Positions 61,817 through 64,000 of a stretch of 64,000 nt of DNA are shown here, one piece after another. Source of the stretch: Tetrahymena elliotti 4EA (taxonomy: Eukaryota; Ciliophora; Oligohymenophorea; Hymenostomatida; Tetrahymenidae); the NCBI GenBank assembly GCA_000231825.2, contig JH720329.1:527941-591940 (forward strand), written 5' to 3'. The translations under genes and the position numbers were made by a program. The notes beneath the pieces are model-generated. The model was not told the DNA's origin. It made no database searches and saw nothing but the letters and a program-made list of their open reading frames with translations. The stretch's first letter is position 1. Every line of letters begins with the position of its first letter.

Positions 61817-63351
61817 ATGGATTTACCTGGTCAGGATTACTAAAAGTTTCTCATTATTAATGTGAATAGTGTTAACAAAGAAAAGATTAAAAAGTAGTTG
61901 CTCATTGAAATTGTTAATCTCACTTATGATAAATTTATTAGAAAGATTTTGAGAAACGTTCACATCCCTGTTAAGAACTAATCTAATTGTATAATGAAAA
62001 TAGAGCATATGGGATTACCTATTACAGTATAAAATGACTTTGATCTTTAGTTTATTATAAGAAGTATTCTTTTAAACAATGAAAATATTAATGTTTCCCT
62101 CACATTTGCTCAAATCACTTAATAGACTAAATAATAAATTGTTTTTAACGAAGTAGGAGAAAAACTGAGTAATTTTCTTTCATTTTTTTATTTAAAATTT
62201 ATGAAAAAATTGAAAAATTGTTTTAATTTTATTTTTTAGATGATGAATTTGCTTTAAATGAACCAAGTGATCCAAGATATGTTAAAAAGTAAAAGAAAAC
62301 AAAATCTACTAAAGTTAACAGGTCTTTTTCTACAGCTTAAGCTTAAATAGAGGATGACTTAGATGGTGAAGATGAAGTTATTTGTGTGTTTTGTAAAGAG
62401 AGTGTGAATAATTTAGAATAAATAAAAAAATTGGGATGGTTTTATGGTCCTTTTAAGCATAAGAAACACCAATATTATGTGCATTTGATGTGTGCAATAT
62501 GGACTCCTGCAGTATTTTTGAGTGAAAAAACCAATAGAATGATGAATATAAAAAAAGAAATTCAAAGATCCAACAAAATATTATGCAAGTATTGTGGAAA
62601 TTTTGGAGGAGGTTTAGGGTGTAAAGTAGCAGACTGTAAACAAAGTTTCCATTTTAAATGTGCATTAAATGAAGACATAGATACAAGATTAGATCATTAA
62701 AAATTTGAACTCTACTGTCCTGCTCATGCCTATATATTTGATTAAAAAGTTTAAGATGAAATAGAAAAAGTGCATTGTGAAAAATGCAATATTGATGAAA
62801 ATGAAGAATTAATTCTTTTATGTGATAATTGTGACAAAGCATTGCATACTTATTGCTTAGAATAAAGGCTAGATTCAGTTCCTGAAGGTGACTGGTTTTG
62901 TCCTTAATGTTTAGAAAAAAACCCAAGACTTTAAAGTCATCTTCCCCCCTAACTTCCTAATTTTAATGCTTTTGCTGAAATGGTCTAAAACAAAACTGAA
63001 AAAATAAATTCAAACAAAAATTCACAAGTGGCTCTCCTTTCATAAAATTCAAGCAAGAAAATAATTGACAATATTAACTCATAAAGTTCAAGCAAGAAAA
63101 TAATTGAGAATATTTATTCATAAAAAAATAATTTATTTAAACAAGATGAACCAAAGTAATTTTCATAGGTAATAGATTAAGAATAAATCTAGTAAATATC
63201 AAAAAACTCCTAAAAAAGTAGTAATAAAGTAACTAGTGATTAATTTATTGATATTGATTTTATTGACAATCTCTGGGATGCTCCTCTCTCCCCAATTATC
63301 AAAAAGGGCTAATCAGATAAAAACTATAAAATATTTGATGAAGAGAGCTGA
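61817..63351 (+). CDS. Extended-PHD plus PHD-finger protein, two exons, 487 aa
   Basis: PHD proteins of this type read histone tails in the nucleus. Model: join(61817..62168, 62240..63351); the 71-bp intron splits a codon 1/2 and the phase fits. Residues 1-117 (start MDLPGQDYQKFL) are a globular unknown. Residues about 163-285 are an extended PHD (C2HC pre-PHD plus PHD): ICVFC, GWFYGPFK, HLMCAIWTP, CKYCG, GCKVADCKQSFHFKCAL and CPAHA. Residues about 293-345 are a classical PHD finger: CEKCNIDE, LLCDNCDKALHTYC and PEGDWFCPQC. The arrangement resembles BRPF/JADE-type readers, but with the two fingers in reverse order. A 13-residue tandem repeat follows (63040-63117). The tail is Q/S/N-rich and acidic. 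Confidence 0.88.
63040..63117 (+). repeat. 39-bp in-frame tandem repeat in the PHD-protein tail
   Basis: Two 13-codon units, SQNSSKKIIDNIN and SQSSSKKIIENIY, differ at a few bases. They lie after the second PHD finger in a low-complexity linker. Confidence 0.9.
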
Positions 63352-64000
63352 AATAAAATAAAAAAGGTTGAAATAATAAATTAAATTTTTAGATAAAAAA
63401 GTGGTAAGTTTGGATAAATTGCTTAAATTCTGTTAAAAATAAAATAAAATAATTTATAATAAATATTTAACTTAAAAATTTATACTAACTGAATCAAATA
63501 AAATCATTATGCTTTACAGAATAAAAAATAAATTCAATTAAATTCTTCTTTTTTTGAAAGTCTTATTACTAATTTACTTAATAAAAAGTCATGTTTAAAC
63601 CTATTTTAAATCTTTGTGGAGTCTTAAAATTTCTATTCAACTTTTTCGAAAAATTCTAAGAAGAAAAATTTCATCTTTTCTTTTGCAAATTTTAAATCAA
63701 TTTCAAAAAATAGTATCAAAAATCTAATAAATTAAGTTGCTTAATATTCTTTGTTTTAAGAATTGTAAAAACAATATTATTTTCAAATTAATTTTAGTTT
63801 TCATCAATTTTTTGATTTTTAAAATTCAAAAATATCTAGTTTTACATTTAGATCTCTTATTTCAATAAATTCGAAATTATAAATTCACCAAATATTTAGA
63901 TTAAAATTCAAAAATTTAGAGTGATATTACTTATTCAATCTTGAATAAACTTTCGTTTTTTAACTTGACCACAACACTGATTGACTATTTGTATAAAATT
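63352..64000. other. AT-rich 3' flank of the PHD gene
   Basis: No gene is recognised up to the window edge. Confidence 0.6.

Noticed and set aside
1..64000. Telomeric G4T2/C4A2 repeats and the Tetrahymena chromosome-breakage sequence
   Set aside because: I looked for both and saw neither, so the window gives no evidence of a chromosome end.
1..64000. CRISPR arrays, insertion sequences and transposase genes
   Set aside because: No regular short repeats with unique spacers and no transposase or reverse-transcriptase motifs were seen; repeats present are tandem gene or exon duplications.

Overview
The window looks like macronuclear DNA of a ciliate close to Tetrahymena. It is very AT-rich, and long reading frames appear only if TAA and TAG are read as glutamine and TGA as the sole stop. 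Introns are AT-rich, GT...AG, and range from about 50 bp to about 1 kb. Many genes carry Q/N-rich stretches. All protein calls below use this code. Splice sites were placed by eye, requiring GT/AG, matching codon phase and family resemblance.

Layout. 1-5.5 kb: tandem, decaying copies of a ciliate transmembrane-protein family. 6.8-8.1 kb: an intact unknown gene (-). 10.4-11.6 kb: a p24/TMED cargo receptor (+). 12.7-19.0 kb: a seven-exon UBR1-type N-recognin E3 ligase (+), followed by a 100-N assembly gap and a disrupted membrane-protein gene (-). 21.7-40.4 kb: five copies of an unnamed family whose proteins begin MEIEE or MKIEE (four intact, one broken). An LRR protein with a CWICEGW motif (+) and a coiled-coil protein with a Cys/His-rich region (-) lie between them. 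40.9-42.8 kb: a degenerate kinase-like/TPR protein (-). 43.7-45.1 kb: an LRR gene with one repeat per exon (-). 46.5-47.5 kb: a monoglyceride-lipase-like alpha/beta hydrolase (-). 49.9-55.4 kb: an 11-exon beta-adaptin (-). 55.9-57.6 kb: a second one-repeat-per-exon LRR gene (-). 58.3-59.8 kb: an ATG14/UVRAG-like protein (-). 61.2-61.5 kb: two tRNA-Ala genes (-). 61.8-63.4 kb: an extended-PHD/PHD chromatin protein (+).

No operon logic is expected. The single-copy genes cover membrane traffic (p24, beta-adaptin, ATG14/UVRAG-like), protein turnover (UBR1), lipid metabolism and chromatin reading. The accessory part is dominated by tandemly duplicating families (transmembrane family, MEIEE family, LRR genes) with fresh duplicates beside broken copies.

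Most unusual are the two small LRR genes. Each LRR is encoded by one exon of 90 (sometimes 93) nt. Internal exons start with 1 nt and end with 2 nt of a split codon, so any exon can be duplicated or lost without changing frame. Degenerate units with the same flavour occur at about 36.0-36.7 kb.
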